Part shown: piece after piece, positions 25,780 to 35,488 of the stretch
How the letters are laid out: each line of letters opens with the position of its first letter
Position numbering within the stretch: the first letter of the stretch is position 1
The notes under the pieces: generated by a model
Told to the model about the DNA's origin: nothing
The model's database searches: none
The model's input: only the letters and a program-made list of their open reading frames with translations
Position numbers and translations under genes: made by a program
DNA from: Pseudomonas sp. ADAK18
GTDB lineage: Bacteria; Pseudomonadota; Gammaproteobacteria; Pseudomonadales; Pseudomonadaceae
DNA length: 64,000 nt
Direction of reading: 5' to 3'
Assembly (NCBI RefSeq): GCF_012935695.1
Contig: NZ_CP052859.1
Location: 4,753,001 to 4,817,000, forward strand

Positions 25780-26577
25780 ATGAATATCTACAGCTCCCGC
25801 CCCGTTGTCCTCTGTCTCTCCGGCCATGATCCCAGTGGTGGCGCCGGCTTGCAGGCAGATATCGAAGCCCTGCTCGCCCAGGGCTGTCATGCGGCTCCGG
25901 CCGTCACCGCGTTGACTGTGCAGAACACCGTCAATGTCAGCGATTTCCGCGTGCTTGACCGCGAGTGGGTGCTGGCCCAGGCCAACGCCGTGCTCGGCGA
26001 CTCCCAAGTGGCTGCGGTCAAGCTGGGCATGCTCGGTTCCACAGCCATGGTCGACACCGTCGTCGAGTTGCTCAAGGAGCACCCGCATCTACCGGTGGTC
26101 TGCGACCCGGTGCTGCGCGCCGGTGGCGGTGGCAGCCTGGGCAAGGATGAAGTCGGCTACGCCATGCGTGAACGGCTGTTGCCACTGTCGCTGATTGCCA
26201 CGCCCAATCTGCCGGAAGCCCGCATCCTGGCAGAACTGCCCGAGGGCAGCGCCGACGAATGCGCCGAGAAACTGCTGCCGTTCATCAAGCACCTGTTGAT
26301 AACCGGTGGCCATGGCGACGAGCATGAAGTGCACAATCGCCTGTACAGCCGCGATGGCAGCTACCGGACCTTTACCTGCCAGCGTTTGCCCGGCAGCTAT
26401 CACGGGTCCGGCTGCACCCTGGCCAGCGCCCTTGCCGGCCGCCTGGCCCAGGGCGAAGGCCTGGTCAGCGCGGTAGAGTCAGCGCTCAATTACACTTGGC
26501 GCACCCTGCGTGATGCTGAACAACTCGGCCAGGGGCAGTTTGTTCCCCGTCGCCTGCCGTTGGATTTCTGCTCGTAA
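25780..26577 (+). CDS. thiD: Hydroxymethylpyrimidine/phosphomethylpyrimidine kinase
   Basis: A 265-residue ribokinase-fold kinase that phosphorylates HMP and HMP-P in thiamine synthesis. The start motif SGHDPSGGAGLQADIEAL (about residues 14-31), the substrate/ATP region VVCDPVLRAGGGGSLG, LLITGGHGDE, and the catalytic SYHGSGCTLASALAG (with the anion hole GSGC) are all present. The start at 25780 follows an upstream gap of about 285 bases, which holds the divergent promoters for this operon and the sensor kinase. It begins the thiD-thiE-hemL series. Confidence 0.95.
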   Translation: MNIYSSRPVVLCLSGHDPSGGAGLQADIEALLAQGCHAAPAVTALTVQNTVNVSDFRVLDREWVLAQANAVLGDSQVAAVKLGMLGSTAMVDTVVELLKEHPHLPVVCDPVLRAGGGGSLGKDEVGYAMRERLLPLSLIATPNLPEARILAELPEGSADECAEKLLPFIKHLLITGGHGDEHEVHNRLYSRDGSYRTFTCQRLPGSYHGSGCTLASALAGRLAQGEGLVSAVESALNYTWRTLRDAEQLGQGQFVPRRLPLDFCS

Positions 26578-26595
26578 CACCAAGAGGCCTGCCTG

Positions 26596-27222
26596 ATGAA
26601 ACTACGTGGCCTTTACGCCATTACCGACAGCCAACTGTTGGCCGGCAAGTTCCTGGCCTACGTCGAAGCGGCGTTGGACGGTGGCGTGACCCTGCTGCAA
26701 TACCGCGACAAAAGCAGCGATGAGGCGCGCCGCCTGCGGGAGGCCGAGAAGTTGCGTGAGCTGTGCTCACGCTACAAGACTCAGTTGATCATCAACGACG
26801 ACGCCGAATTGGCCGCACGCTTGGGTGTCGGCGTGCACCTGGGCCAGACCGACGGCCCGCTGACGCCAGCCCGTGCACTGCTGGGCTCCAAGGCAATTAT
26901 CGGTTCCACCTGCCACAGCCAGATCGAACTGGCCGAGCAAGCGGCCAAGGAAGGCGCCAGTTATGTCGCCTTCGGCCGCTTCTTCAACTCCAACACCAAG
27001 CCCGGCGCCCCGGCGGCCGACGTTGAACTGCTGACCCAAGCCCGCGCCCGGTTGCATCTGCCGATCTGCGTGATCGGCGGCATCACCCTGGAAAACGCCG
27101 AGCCCCTGGTGGCCCACGGTGCCGACCTGCTGGCGGTGGTCCACGGCCTGTTTGGTGCCGACAGCACTGCAGAAGTGACGCGCCGCGCTCGCGCCTTCAA
27201 CGAACTGCTCAAGACTCAATAA
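26596..27222 (+). CDS. thiE: Thiamine phosphate synthase
   Basis: A 208-residue TIM-barrel enzyme that joins HMP-PP and thiazole phosphate to form thiamine phosphate. The signature YAITDSQLL at the N-terminus, the diphosphate region [58 protein letters not shown] and the phosphate-binding VIGGIT all match. It begins 18 bases after thiD and lies in the same operon. Confidence 0.95.
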   Translation: MKLRGLYAITDSQLLAGKFLAYVEAALDGGVTLLQYRDKSSDEARRLREAEKLRELCSRYKTQLIINDDAELAARLGVGVHLGQTDGPLTPARALLGSKAIIGSTCHSQIELAEQAAKEGASYVAFGRFFNSNTKPGAPAADVELLTQARARLHLPICVIGGITLENAEPLVAHGADLLAVVHGLFGADSTAEVTRRARAFNELLKTQ

Positions 27223-27243
27223 TCGATTTCAGAGAGCCCGATC

Positions 27244-28527
27244 ATGTCCCGTTCCGAAACCCTGTTTGCCAATGCCCAGAAACACATCCCCGGTGGCGTG
27301 AACTCGCCTGTGCGGGCGTTCAAAAGCGTTGGCGGCACGCCGCTGTTCTTCAAGCACGCCGAAGGCGCCTACGTCACCGATGAAGACGACAAGCGCTATG
27401 TCGACTACGTCGGCTCCTGGGGCCCGATGATCCTCGGCCACAGCCACCCCGACGTGCTGGACGCGGTACGCAAACAGCTGGAACACGGCCTGTCCTATGG
27501 CGCCCCGACCGCCATGGAAACCGAGATGGCTGATCTGGTCTGCGCCATCGTGCCATCCATGGAGATGGTGCGGATGGTCAGCTCCGGCACCGAAGCCACC
27601 ATGAGCGCCATTCGCCTTGCCCGGGGTTTCACCGGTCGCGACAGCATCATCAAGTTCGAAGGCTGCTACCACGGCCACTCCGACAGCCTGCTGGTCAAGG
27701 CCGGCTCCGGCTTGCTGACCCAGGGTGTACCAAGCTCCGCCGGTGTGCCGGCGGCGTTTGCCAAACACACGCTGACCCTGCCATTCAACGACATCGCCGC
27801 CGTAGAGCAGATGCTCAGCGAAGTCGGCCAGGAAGTGGCGTGCATCATCGTCGAGCCTGTGGCCGGCAACATGAACTGCGTTCCACCGGCCCCGGGTTTT
27901 CTCGAAGGCCTGCGGACCCTGTGCGACAAGCACGGCGTGGTGTTGATTTTCGATGAAGTGATGACCGGCTTCCGCGTTGCCCTCGGCGGCGCCCAGGCGC
28001 ACTACGGCGTCACGCCAGACCTGAGCACCTTCGGTAAGATCATCGGCGGCGGCATGCCGGTCGGTTGCTTTGGTGGCAAACGCGAAATCATGCAGCACAT
28101 CGCACCGTTGGGCCCGGTCTATCAGGCTGGCACCCTGTCCGGTAACCCGCTGGCCATGGCCGCCGGCCTGACCACCCTGCGCCTGATCAGCCGCCCGGGC
28201 TTCCACGCCGAGCTGACCGACTACACCGCCCGCCTGCTGGACGGCCTGCAACAGCGCGCCGATGCGGCTGGCATCCCGTTCGTCACCACCCAGGCAGGTG
28301 GCATGTTCGGTTTGTATTTCAGCAACGCCGATGACATCGTCACCTTCGACGACGTTATGAGCAGCGATGCCGAACTCTTCAAGCGCTTCTTCCACCTGAT
28401 GCTGGAAGGCGGTGTGTACCTGGCACCGAGCGCCTTTGAAGCCGGTTTCACCTCGATCGCCCACGGTGATGCCGAGCTGAAACTGACCCTCGACGCAGCC
28501 GAACGCGCCTTCGCCGCCCTCAAATAA
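27244..28527 (+). CDS. hemL: Glutamate-1-semialdehyde 2,1-aminomutase
   Basis: A 427-residue PLP enzyme that converts glutamate-1-semialdehyde to 5-aminolevulinate, the committed tetrapyrrole precursor. The N-terminal [13 protein letters not shown], the active-site flank [32 protein letters not shown], the PLP lysine in [13 protein letters not shown] and the C-terminal [16 protein letters not shown] are all seen. It follows thiE by 21 bases. A hairpin after the stop probably ends the operon. Confidence 0.97.
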   Translation: MSRSETLFANAQKHIPGGVNSPVRAFKSVGGTPLFFKHAEGAYVTDEDDKRYVDYVGSWGPMILGHSHPDVLDAVRKQLEHGLSYGAPTAMETEMADLVCAIVPSMEMVRMVSSGTEATMSAIRLARGFTGRDSIIKFEGCYHGHSDSLLVKAGSGLLTQGVPSSAGVPAAFAKHTLTLPFNDIAAVEQMLSEVGQEVACIIVEPVAGNMNCVPPAPGFLEGLRTLCDKHGVVLIFDEVMTGFRVALGGAQAHYGVTPDLSTFGKIIGGGMPVGCFGGKREIMQHIAPLGPVYQAGTLSGNPLAMAAGLTTLRLISRPGFHAELTDYTARLLDGLQQRADAAGIPFVTTQAGGMFGLYFSNADDIVTFDDVMSSDAELFKRFFHLMLEGGVYLAPSAFEAGFTSIAHGDAELKLTLDAAERAFAALK

Positions 28528-28540
28528 ACACGCCTGAAAC

Positions 28541-28565
28541 CTGACGTCGCCCATGGCGGCGTCAG
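28541..28565 (+). terminator. Hairpin behind hemL
   Basis: Eleven-pair stem ctgacgtcgcc / ggcggcgtcag with a three-base loop and one G-U pair, 13 bases after the hemL stop, followed by atttgctact. The T run is weak, so it may pause or protect the end rather than act as a strong terminator. Confidence 0.55.
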
Positions 28566-28669
28566 ATTTGCTACTTTGCTTACAGAACTTTCCTTCTTTT
28601 TCCGAGAAATCACCTGCAAACCGGCAGATAACTTGCCCACGCAGCAGAAAAACGAGTAAAGACTTTGTA

Positions 28670-28694
28670 AGCAGGGGCCTGCTTATTTCATAAT
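28670..28694 (+). promoter_or_regulatory. Possible sigma-70 promoter of the Sel1-like gene
   Basis: A -35-like ttgtaa and a -10-like cataat at 28689-28694 are separated by 18 bases. The ATG of the next gene lies about 60 bases downstream. Weak motif evidence only. Confidence 0.35.
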
Positions 28695-28752
28695 GCGCGC
28701 TTATTGGATCCCCTGCGGGTCCGCGCGCCCCGTCAGAGGTAAGTCGATTCCC

Positions 28753-29307
28753 ATGAAACGCACCGGCCGCACCCTGGTTCTGGGCTGCCTGTTGCTCCTT
28801 CAGCCCCTGCTCGCGCATGCACAAGCAGGCGGCAACTCGTTGTTAATCCCAGCGATGGGTCGTTGCACCCTCAATACCCAGCCAGAAAGCCAGGCCGAAG
28901 CCCTGAGCGCGTGCCAGCAACTGGCCGACGGCGGGGATGCACAGGCGCAATACGAGTTGGGCGAATTCTTCCACGACAGTAAAAACCCCTCCCGCGATCT
29001 CAACAAAGCCTTGAGTTACTTCGAGAAGGCCTCGTTGCAGGGCCACGCCCAGGCACAATTCCAGTTGGGCACCATGTTCTTCAAAGGCGAAGGCGTGCCG
29101 GCCAATAACGTTCAGGCGTATATCGTGCTGAAAATGGCCGCGGTCAACGGCGCCGAAGATGCGCTGGATACCGCCGACGAAGTCGCCGAGCATATGCAGC
29201 GTGATGAGCTGGAAGTGGCGACCCAGGTCCTGGGGCAGATTTTCCGTAACTACCTGCAGGAACTGCAGAGCGCGGATGGGCGGTCGCCTTTCTCGCCACT
29301 GCCCTGA
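28753..29307 (+). CDS. Exported Sel1/TPR-like repeat protein
   Basis: A 184-residue protein with a signal peptide (TLVLGCLLLLQPLLAHA) and a few Sel1-like units, visible in DAQAQYELGEFFHDSKNPSRDLNKA and QAQFQLGTMFFKGEGVPAN. The helical repeats should form a small binding scaffold in the periplasm. The start at 28753 is chosen since the signal peptide begins there; 20 upstream residues of the longer frame do not look like protein. Sel1 proteins usually serve as partners of other envelope proteins, but no partner can be named. Confidence 0.78.
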   Translation: MKRTGRTLVLGCLLLLQPLLAHAQAGGNSLLIPAMGRCTLNTQPESQAEALSACQQLADGGDAQAQYELGEFFHDSKNPSRDLNKALSYFEKASLQGHAQAQFQLGTMFFKGEGVPANNVQAYIVLKMAAVNGAEDALDTADEVAEHMQRDELEVATQVLGQIFRNYLQELQSADGRSPFSPLP

Positions 29308-29326
29308 ATTCTGTAGCGCCTTCACT

Positions 29327-29435
29327 GACCCCTTCGCGAGCAAGTCGAATCGTCGCACCGCCGCTCCCACATTCGACCGAGTCATTCCTGACATACGCGG
29401 TTAAATGTGGGAGCGGGCTTGCTCGCGAAGGGGTC
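29327..29435. repeat. REP pair in outward orientation, with extended copy
   Basis: The left copy runs from gaccccttcgcgagcaag through the extension tcgaatcgtcgcaccgcc to gctcccacatt; the right copy is aatgtgggagcgggcttgct ending gaaggggtc. The conserved tgtggg ends face each other, the opposite of most pairs here, and the left copy carries the same extension as the one at 18563. Confidence 0.85.
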
Positions 29436-29451
29436 AACTCGATCTAAAGCC

Positions 29452-29778
29452 TTACTTCTCAGGCATCGGCATCGGAAACGGCATGACATTGCTCATGCCC
29501 CGGGCTTCGCTGATTTTCGGCGTGCCCAGGCGCTCGACTTCATCGATGCGCACGATCGAATGCATCGGCACAAAACTGCGCACCACGCCTTCGAACTGGG
29601 CCTTGAGCTTTTCCTCGCCCGGGTCGACGACCAGCTGTGTGCGCTCGCCAAAGACGAACTCTTCCACTTCCAGGAAGCCCCACAGATCACTTTGATAGAT
29701 CTGCTTGGCGTACATTTCGAACACCTGGCCCTGGTTAAGGAAAATCACCTTGTAGATTGGAGCTTCACGTTTGGTCAT
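29452..29778 (-). CDS. DUF1820 family protein
   Basis: A 108-residue soluble protein of the DUF1820 family. The domain runs from APIYKVIFLNQGQVFEMYAK through LWGFLEVEEFVFGERTQLV and the conserved MHSIVRIDEVE strand. The beta-rich pattern is clear but no catalytic residue is apparent. The start at 29778 (MTKREAP) is the family N-terminus. It is divergent from miaB. Function unknown. Confidence 0.85.
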   Translation of the reverse strand: MTKREAPIYKVIFLNQGQVFEMYAKQIYQSDLWGFLEVEEFVFGERTQLVVDPGEEKLKAQFEGVVRSFVPMHSIVRIDEVERLGTPKISEARGMSNVMPFPMPMPEK

Positions 29779-29871
29779 GGTGGGCGGGTAACACATCGGG
29801 GATATAAAAGAGGGCGCGAACTATAGCATGGCACCCGATGCACAGTGCTAGGAACCTATCGGTATGCCCCC

Positions 29872-29877
29872 TATAAT
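29872..29877 (+). promoter_or_regulatory. -10 box of miaB
   Basis: A perfect tataat, 33 bases before the miaB start. The -35 region (taggaa, 17 bases upstream) is poor, so another sigma-70 feature or an activator may help. Confidence 0.5.
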
Positions 29878-29909
29878 GCGCGGTTCTTTACCACCAGTTG
29901 ACGATCCCC

Positions 29910-31238
29910 ATGGCCAAGAAGCTTTACATCGAAACCCACGGTTGCCAGATGAACGAGTACGACAGCTCGCGTATGGTCGACCTGCTGGGTGAACATCAGG
30001 CCCTGGAAGTCACCGCTCGCGCTGAAGATGCCGACGTGATCCTGCTCAATACCTGCTCAATCCGCGAGCGAGCCCAGGACCGCGTGTACTCGCAACTGGG
30101 CCGCTGGCGTGAATTGAAACTGGCCAACCCGGACATGGTAATCGCCGTCGGCGGTTGCGTGGCCAGCCAGGAAGGCGCCGCCATTCGCGACCGCGCACCC
30201 TATGTGGACGTGGTCTTTGGCCCGCAGACCCTGCACCGCCTGCCGGAAATGATCGACGCCGCCCGCCTCACCAAGCTGCCCCAGGTTGATGTCTCGTTCC
30301 CAGAAATCGAAAAATTCGACCACTTGCCCGAGCCGCGCATCGACGGCCCAAGCGCTTATGTGTCGGTAATGGAAGGTTGCAGCAAGTACTGCACCTTCTG
30401 CGTCGTGCCTTATACCCGTGGCGAAGAAGTCAGCCGTCCATTCGATGACGTACTGGCGGAAATCATCCACCTCGCCGAGAACGGTGTGCGCGAAGTCACC
30501 CTGCTGGGCCAGAACGTCAACGGTTATCGCGGCCAGACCCACGACGGACGCATGGCGGACCTGGCGGAACTGATCCGCGTGGTCGCCGCCGTCGACGGTA
30601 TCGAGCGAATTCGCTACACCACTTCGCACCCGCTGGAGTTCTCCGACAGCCTGATCCAGGCCCACGCCGAAGTACCGGAGCTGGTCAAACATCTGCATTT
30701 ACCGGTGCAGTCGGGTTCGGACCGTATCCTCTCGGCCATGAAGCGCAACCACACCGCTCTGGAATACAAATCCAAACTGCGCAAACTGCGTGCTGCGGTA
30801 CCGGGCATCTGCATCAGCTCGGATTTCATCGTCGGCTTCCCTGGCGAGACCGAGAAAGATTTCCAGCAGACCATGAAGCTGATTGAAGACGTCGGTTTCG
30901 ACTTCTCCTACTCGTTCGTCTACAGCCAGCGCCCGGGTACCCCAGCCGCCGACCTCGCGGACGAAACCCCGGAAGAGCTGAAAAAGGAGCGCCTGAACGC
31001 TCTGCAACATCGCCTCAACCAGCAAGGCTTCGAGATCAGCCGCCAGATGGTGGGCTCGACCCAGCGCATCCTCGTCACCGACTACTCAAAGAAAGACCCA
31101 GGCGAGCTGCAAGGCCGGACCGAGAACAACCGGATCGTCAACTTCCGCTGCGACAATCCGACCTTGATCGGGCAGTTCGCCGACGTGCATATCGATGCGG
31201 CCCAACCGCACTCGCTGCGCGGCTCGCTGATTAACTGA
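29910..31238 (+). CDS. miaB: tRNA-2-methylthio-N6-dimethylallyladenosine synthase
   Basis: A 442-residue radical-SAM methylthiotransferase that adds a methylthio group to i6A37 of tRNAs reading U-starting codons. It has an N-terminal UPF0004 domain ([15 protein letters not shown], with cysteines for the auxiliary cluster), the radical-SAM cluster motif [17 protein letters not shown] near residue 155, [10 protein letters not shown], and a C-terminal TRAM domain (about 375-440). The start at 29910 is preferred over 29898. The gene stands alone but is followed by the PhoH-ybeY operon. Confidence 0.96.
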   Translation: MAKKLYIETHGCQMNEYDSSRMVDLLGEHQALEVTARAEDADVILLNTCSIRERAQDRVYSQLGRWRELKLANPDMVIAVGGCVASQEGAAIRDRAPYVDVVFGPQTLHRLPEMIDAARLTKLPQVDVSFPEIEKFDHLPEPRIDGPSAYVSVMEGCSKYCTFCVVPYTRGEEVSRPFDDVLAEIIHLAENGVREVTLLGQNVNGYRGQTHDGRMADLAELIRVVAAVDGIERIRYTTSHPLEFSDSLIQAHAEVPELVKHLHLPVQSGSDRILSAMKRNHTALEYKSKLRKLRAAVPGICISSDFIVGFPGETEKDFQQTMKLIEDVGFDFSYSFVYSQRPGTPAADLADETPEELKKERLNALQHRLNQQGFEISRQMVGSTQRILVTDYSKKDPGELQGRTENNRIVNFRCDNPTLIGQFADVHIDAAQPHSLRGSLIN

Positions 31239-31268
31239 GACCCCGACCTCAAGACAAATGAAGATCAA

Positions 31269-31355
31269 ATGTGGGAGCTGGCTTGCCTGCGATAGCATCA
31301 CCTCGGTGCACCTGATACACCGAGGTGCCTGCATCGCGGGCAAGCCGGCTCCCAC
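31269..31355. repeat. REPIN (paired REP, heads inward)
   Basis: Left copy atgtgggagctggcttgcct, right copy gcgggcaagccggctcccac, with a complementary inner part cacctcggtg/caccgaggtg, so the unit folds as a long hairpin. It separates miaB from the ybeZ operon. Confidence 0.88.
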
Positions 31356-31473
31356 GCAAGCCCGTCCACAGTAGAACTGCGCCGCACTCCGACCATTTAA
31401 GTGCTTTCGCGCGCCGGCTGCTGGCGTTATCCTTGATTCCATCTTAATTGCCCCAGGGCGGCTTAAAACGACC

Positions 31474-32475
31474 TTGAACGCACCCATAGAACCACATCGT
31501 TTCCTCCTCGAGCCCTTTGAGGCTCGCCGTTTCGCCAATCTGTGCGGACAGTTCGACGAGCATCTGCGCATGATCGAACAGCGCCTGAGCATCGAGATCC
31601 GCAACCGCGGCAATCAGTTCGAGCTCATTGGTGAACCTCAACACACCACGTCTGCGGAAAACCTCCTCCGGCGCCTCTACCGGGAAACCAAAGGTAGTGA
31701 GCTATCGCCGGAAACGGTACACCTGTACTTACAGGAATCCGCCGTGGAAGACCTGGCCAACAACCCCGTGGCCGAAGCCAGCGTCGCATTGCGTACCAAA
31801 AAAGGCATGATTCGCCCACGCGGCTTGAATCAGCAGCGCTACGTCAAAGAAATCCTCGGTAACGACATCAACTTCGGCATCGGCCCGGCCGGTACCGGCA
31901 AGACCTACCTGGCAGTGGCCTGCGCGGTCGACGCCCTGGAGCGCGAGCAGGTGCGACGCATCCTGCTGGTGCGCCCGGCGGTGGAAGCCGGCGAAAAACT
32001 GGGTTTCCTGCCCGGCGACCTTGCACAGAAGATCGACCCTTACCTGCGCCCGCTGTATGACGCCCTCTACGAAATGCTCGGCTTCGAATACGTGGCCAAG
32101 CTGATCGAGCGCCAGGTGATCGAAATCGCCCCGCTGGCCTATATGCGCGGTCGCACCCTGAACAACAGCTTCATCATTCTCGACGAAAGCCAGAACACCA
32201 CCGTTGAGCAGATGAAGATGTTCCTGACCCGTATCGGCTTCGGCTCAACGGCCGTGATCACCGGTGACGTCACCCAGGTCGACCTGCCCAAGGGCACCAA
32301 GTCGGGCCTGAGCCAGGTGATCGAGGTGCTCAAGGACGTTCCGGGAATCAGCTTCACTCACTTCATGCCCAAAGACGTGGTGCGCCACCCACTGGTCCAG
32401 CGCATTGTCGAAGCCTACGAGCGCTTTGAACATCGTGACGACGAGCCGGCCAAGGACATTCGCCGCGATGCTTGA
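31474..32475 (+). CDS. ybeZ: PhoH-family ATPase YbeZ
   Basis: A 333-residue PhoH-like ATPase. Residues 1-110 hold the family N-terminal domain, then Walker [13 protein letters not shown] near residue 137 and the Walker B region in [11 protein letters not shown]. The start is most likely the TTG at 31474 ([18 protein letters not shown] follows); the next Met is about 33 residues inside the domain. The gene overlaps ybeY by eight bases. YbeZ acts with YbeY in rRNA processing and quality control. Confidence 0.92.
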   Translation: MNAPIEPHRFLLEPFEARRFANLCGQFDEHLRMIEQRLSIEIRNRGNQFELIGEPQHTTSAENLLRRLYRETKGSELSPETVHLYLQESAVEDLANNPVAEASVALRTKKGMIRPRGLNQQRYVKEILGNDINFGIGPAGTGKTYLAVACAVDALEREQVRRILLVRPAVEAGEKLGFLPGDLAQKIDPYLRPLYDALYEMLGFEYVAKLIERQVIEIAPLAYMRGRTLNNSFIILDESQNTTVEQMKMFLTRIGFGSTAVITGDVTQVDLPKGTKSGLSQVIEVLKDVPGISFTHFMPKDVVRHPLVQRIVEAYERFEHRDDEPAKDIRRDA

Positions 32476-32926
32476 GCTTGATCTGCAGCTGGCCACCGAC
32501 GCGCCCGCCCCCAGCGAAGAACAATTCCGCCAATGGTGCACACTGGCCCTGCGCCAGCGCACCGCCGACTCGGAACTGACCATCCGCCTGGTGGGCGAGC
32601 CCGAAGGCCGTGAACTGAACCACACCTGGCGCCAGAAAGACTACGCCACCAATGTGCTGTCGTTTCCCGCTGACGTACCCGATGAGTTGCTGGATATCCC
32701 GCTGCTGGGCGATCTGGTGATTTGCGTCGAAGTGGTGGAACGCGAGGCAAAGGAACAAGGCAAGGAACTTGAGGCCCACTGGGCCCATCTAGTCATCCAC
32801 GGCTGCTTGCATCTCTTGGGTTACGACCATATAGACGATGAGGAAGCCGAGGAAATGGAAGCACTGGAACGAACGTTGCTTGCAGAACTGGGTCATCGCG
32901 ATCCGTATGCAGACGACGAAAACTGA
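32468..32926 (+). CDS. ybeY: Endoribonuclease YbeY
   Basis: A 152-residue zinc endoribonuclease required for 16S rRNA 3' maturation and ribosome quality control. The zinc site is plainly present as [15 protein letters not shown] (H-x3-H-x5-H pattern), and the N-terminal half holds the family segments [19 protein letters not shown] and [12 protein letters not shown]. The ATG lies inside the last codons of ybeZ, so translation is coupled. The end of the protein carries the acidic tail DPYADDEN. Confidence 0.95.
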   Translation: MLELDLQLATDAPAPSEEQFRQWCTLALRQRTADSELTIRLVGEPEGRELNHTWRQKDYATNVLSFPADVPDELLDIPLLGDLVICVEVVEREAKEQGKELEAHWAHLVIHGCLHLLGYDHIDDEEAEEMEALERTLLAELGHRDPYADDEN

Positions 32927-32984
32927 TCGACACACACCTGAAACAACACTTAACTGAAACACATAAGGATTTAGAGTAATCGCT

Positions 32985-33824
32985 ATGAGCGAAGACCGAT
33001 CGAGCAACGGGCAAAAGTCATGGCTGGGGAAACTCACCCAGGCCTTTGCCCACGAGCCGAAAAACCGCCAGGAGCTGCTGGAGCTCCTGCGCGAGGCCCA
33101 TCAGAACAAGTTGCTGGACAGCGAAGCGCTGGCCATCGTCGAGGGCGCCATCCAGGTGGCTGACCTGCAAGTACGGGACATCATGGTCCCGCGCTCGCAG
33201 ATGATCAGCATCAAGGCGACCCAGACCCCTCGGGAGTTCCTCCCGGCCGTCATCGACTCGGCGCACTCGCGCTACCCGGTGATCGGAGAAAGCCATGACG
33301 ACGTCATGGGCGTCCTGCTGGCCAAGGACCTGCTGCCGCTGATCCTCAAGGAGAACGGCGACAGTTTCAACATCAAGGACCTGCTGCGGCCGGCCACCTT
33401 CGTTCCCGAGTCCAAGCGTCTGAATGTGCTGCTGCGCGAGTTTCGCGCCAACCACAATCACATGGCCATCGTCATTGACGAATACGGCGGCGTGGCGGGC
33501 CTGGTCACCATCGAAGACGTGCTGGAACAGATCGTTGGTGATATCGAAGACGAGCACGACGTAGAAGAGGACAGCTACATCAAGCCGTTGCCCAGCGGTG
33601 ATTTCCTGGTCAAGGCCCTGACGCCGATCGAGAACTTCAACGAGTTCTTCGACAGCGAATTCTCTGATGATGAGTTCGACACCGTCGGCGGCCTAGTGAT
33701 GAGCGCGTTCGGGCATCTGCCCAAGCGTAACGAAACCACGGAAATCGGCGCCTATCGCTTTCGCATCCTGAATGCCGACAGCCGCCGGATCCATCTGATC
33801 CGCCTGACACCTATTGCCCGCTAA
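32985..33824 (+). CDS. corC: Magnesium/cobalt efflux CBS-domain protein CorC (YbeX)
   Basis: A 279-residue cytoplasmic protein with a pair of CBS domains (VRDIMVPRSQM through the second MAIVIDEYGGVAGLVTIED block, about residues 65-190) and a C-terminal CorC_HlyC domain containing FDTVGGLVMSAFGHLPKRNE. CBS domains bind adenosine nucleotides, and CorC is tied to magnesium and cobalt homeostasis and, through its operon, to ribosome function. It follows ybeY after 58 bases and precedes lnt. Confidence 0.92.
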   Translation: MSEDRSSNGQKSWLGKLTQAFAHEPKNRQELLELLREAHQNKLLDSEALAIVEGAIQVADLQVRDIMVPRSQMISIKATQTPREFLPAVIDSAHSRYPVIGESHDDVMGVLLAKDLLPLILKENGDSFNIKDLLRPATFVPESKRLNVLLREFRANHNHMAIVIDEYGGVAGLVTIEDVLEQIVGDIEDEHDVEEDSYIKPLPSGDFLVKALTPIENFNEFFDSEFSDDEFDTVGGLVMSAFGHLPKRNETTEIGAYRFRILNADSRRIHLIRLTPIAR

Positions 33825-33832
33825 GGACTGAC

Positions 33833-35356
33833 ATGCGCCGTCTCACCGCACCCGGCTGGCCCGGTAACTTGCTGGCCGTGGTGGCCGGCGCCATCACTAC
33901 CCTGGCGCTGGCGCCGTTCGATATCTGGCCGCTGGCGCTGGTGGCGGTCGGGTTCTTCTATGCAGGACTTCGCGAGCTGACACCACGCCAGGCCCTGGGC
34001 CGTGGCTGGTGTTTCGGTTTCGGCCTGTTTGGCGCTGGCACCAGTTGGATCTACTACAGCATTCACCATTTCGGCGGCGCCTCGGTGCTGCTGGCCGGGT
34101 TGCTGATGCTGGCGTTTACGGCGGCGATTGCCTGGTTCTTCGCCCTGCCGGCCTGGCTATGGGCACGCTGGCTGCGCCGTAATGAAGCGCCGCTGGCGGA
34201 CGCCTTGGCGTTTGCGGCCTTATGGGTTGGTCAAGAAGCCTTTCGTGGCTGGTTCCTCACCGGCTTCCCTTGGCTTTACTCCGGTTACAGCCAGCTCGAT
34301 GGCCCCCTTACCGGTCTCGCGCCGCTGGGCGGGATGTGGCTGATTTCCTTCGCGCTGGCTCTGACGGCCGCACTGATCTGCAACCTGCCGCGCTTGCTGG
34401 CAGCCAAACGTAATGTGTTTGTCGGTGCAGGCCTGGCATTGCTGGTGGCGCCATGGGCCATCGGCCTGGCGCTCAAGCATCACGCCTGGACCACGCCCGC
34501 CGGCCCGCCGCTGACGGTGGCGGCGCTTCAGGGCAACGTGGCACAAAGCATGAAGTGGGACCCCGACCAGCTCAACGCACAGTTGGCGTTGTACCGCGAC
34601 ATGAGCTTCAGTTCCAAACGCGTCGACCTGCTGGTATGGCCGGAAACCGCGATCCCGGTTCTCAAGGAATCCGCCGAGGGTTACCTCGCGATGATGGGCA
34701 AGTTCGCCGCCGAGCGAAATACCGCGCTGATCACCGGCGTGCCGATTCGTCAGGAAGTGCATCACCAGAAGCGCTACTTCAACGGTATCACCGTGGTCGG
34801 TGAAGGCGATGGCACCTACCTGAAGCAGAAGTTGGTTCCGTTTGGTGAGTACGTGCCGCTGCAAGATCTGCTGCGCGGCCTGATTGCCTTCTTCGACCTG
34901 CCGATGTCGGACTTCGCTCGCGGTCCGGCCGATCAAGCCTTGCTGCAAGCCAAGGGTTATCAGATTGCGCCGTTCATTTGTTATGAAGTGGTCTACCCGG
35001 AATTCGCCGCCAGCCTTTCGGCTCGCAGTGATTTGCTGCTGACCATCAGTAACGACACCTGGTTCGGCACCTCTATCGGCCCCTTGCAGCACCTGCAAAT
35101 GGCCCAGATGCGCGCCCTGGAAGCCGGCCGCTGGATGATTCGCGCCACCAACAACGGGGTCACCGGCCTGATCAACCCGTTTGGCCAGATCACCGAGCAG
35201 ATCCCACAGTTTGAACGTGGCGTCCTCTATGGCGAAGTGGTGCCGATGCACAACCTGACGCCCTACCTGCAATGGCGGTCGTGGCCACTGATCATTGTAT
35301 GTTTGGTGCTGTTTGGTTGGGCGTTGCTGGCAGGCCGGATGTCCAAAACGGTGTAA
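33833..35356 (+). CDS. lnt: Apolipoprotein N-acyltransferase
   Basis: A 507-residue inner-membrane enzyme that attaches the third acyl chain to the N-terminal cysteine of lipoproteins. It has several N-terminal membrane helices, then a nitrilase-like periplasmic domain with the catalytic glutamate in LVWPETAIPV, lysine in YLKQKLVPFGEYVPL and cysteine in APFICYEVVYPE, plus the conserved ISNDTWFG. A final membrane helix is IIVCLVLFGWALLAG. The gene begins nine bases after corC. Confidence 0.96.
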   Translation: MRRLTAPGWPGNLLAVVAGAITTLALAPFDIWPLALVAVGFFYAGLRELTPRQALGRGWCFGFGLFGAGTSWIYYSIHHFGGASVLLAGLLMLAFTAAIAWFFALPAWLWARWLRRNEAPLADALAFAALWVGQEAFRGWFLTGFPWLYSGYSQLDGPLTGLAPLGGMWLISFALALTAALICNLPRLLAAKRNVFVGAGLALLVAPWAIGLALKHHAWTTPAGPPLTVAALQGNVAQSMKWDPDQLNAQLALYRDMSFSSKRVDLLVWPETAIPVLKESAEGYLAMMGKFAAERNTALITGVPIRQEVHHQKRYFNGITVVGEGDGTYLKQKLVPFGEYVPLQDLLRGLIAFFDLPMSDFARGPADQALLQAKGYQIAPFICYEVVYPEFAASLSARSDLLLTISNDTWFGTSIGPLQHLQMAQMRALEAGRWMIRATNNGVTGLINPFGQITEQIPQFERGVLYGEVVPMHNLTPYLQWRSWPLIIVCLVLFGWALLAGRMSKTV

Positions 35357-35375
35357 CAGAAACACCCCCGATCTA

Positions 35376-35476
35376 ATGTGGGAGCTGGCTTGCCTGCGAT
35401 AGCAGACTGCCGGCCACCACGTCAGTGACTGACACACCGTCCACACCGTCATCGCAGGCAAGCCAGCTCCCACATT
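35376..35476. repeat. REPIN (paired REP, heads inward)
   Basis: Left copy atgtgggagctggcttgcct, right copy aggcaagccagctcccacat, with a spacer of about 50 bases. It lies between the convergent lnt and ydcF-like genes. Confidence 0.88.
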
Positions 35477-35488
35477 TGCCCTGCGGTG

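Noticed and set aside
27229-28824. A 531-codon open frame opposite hemL
   Set aside because: Antisense to hemL with all its motifs intact, and its composition (rich in His, Gln, Gly, Val, Ala) is typical of a mirror frame.
34220-35473. A 417-codon frame opposite lnt
   Set aside because: Overlaps the catalytic domain of lnt in antisense and enters a REP pair; no protein-like features.
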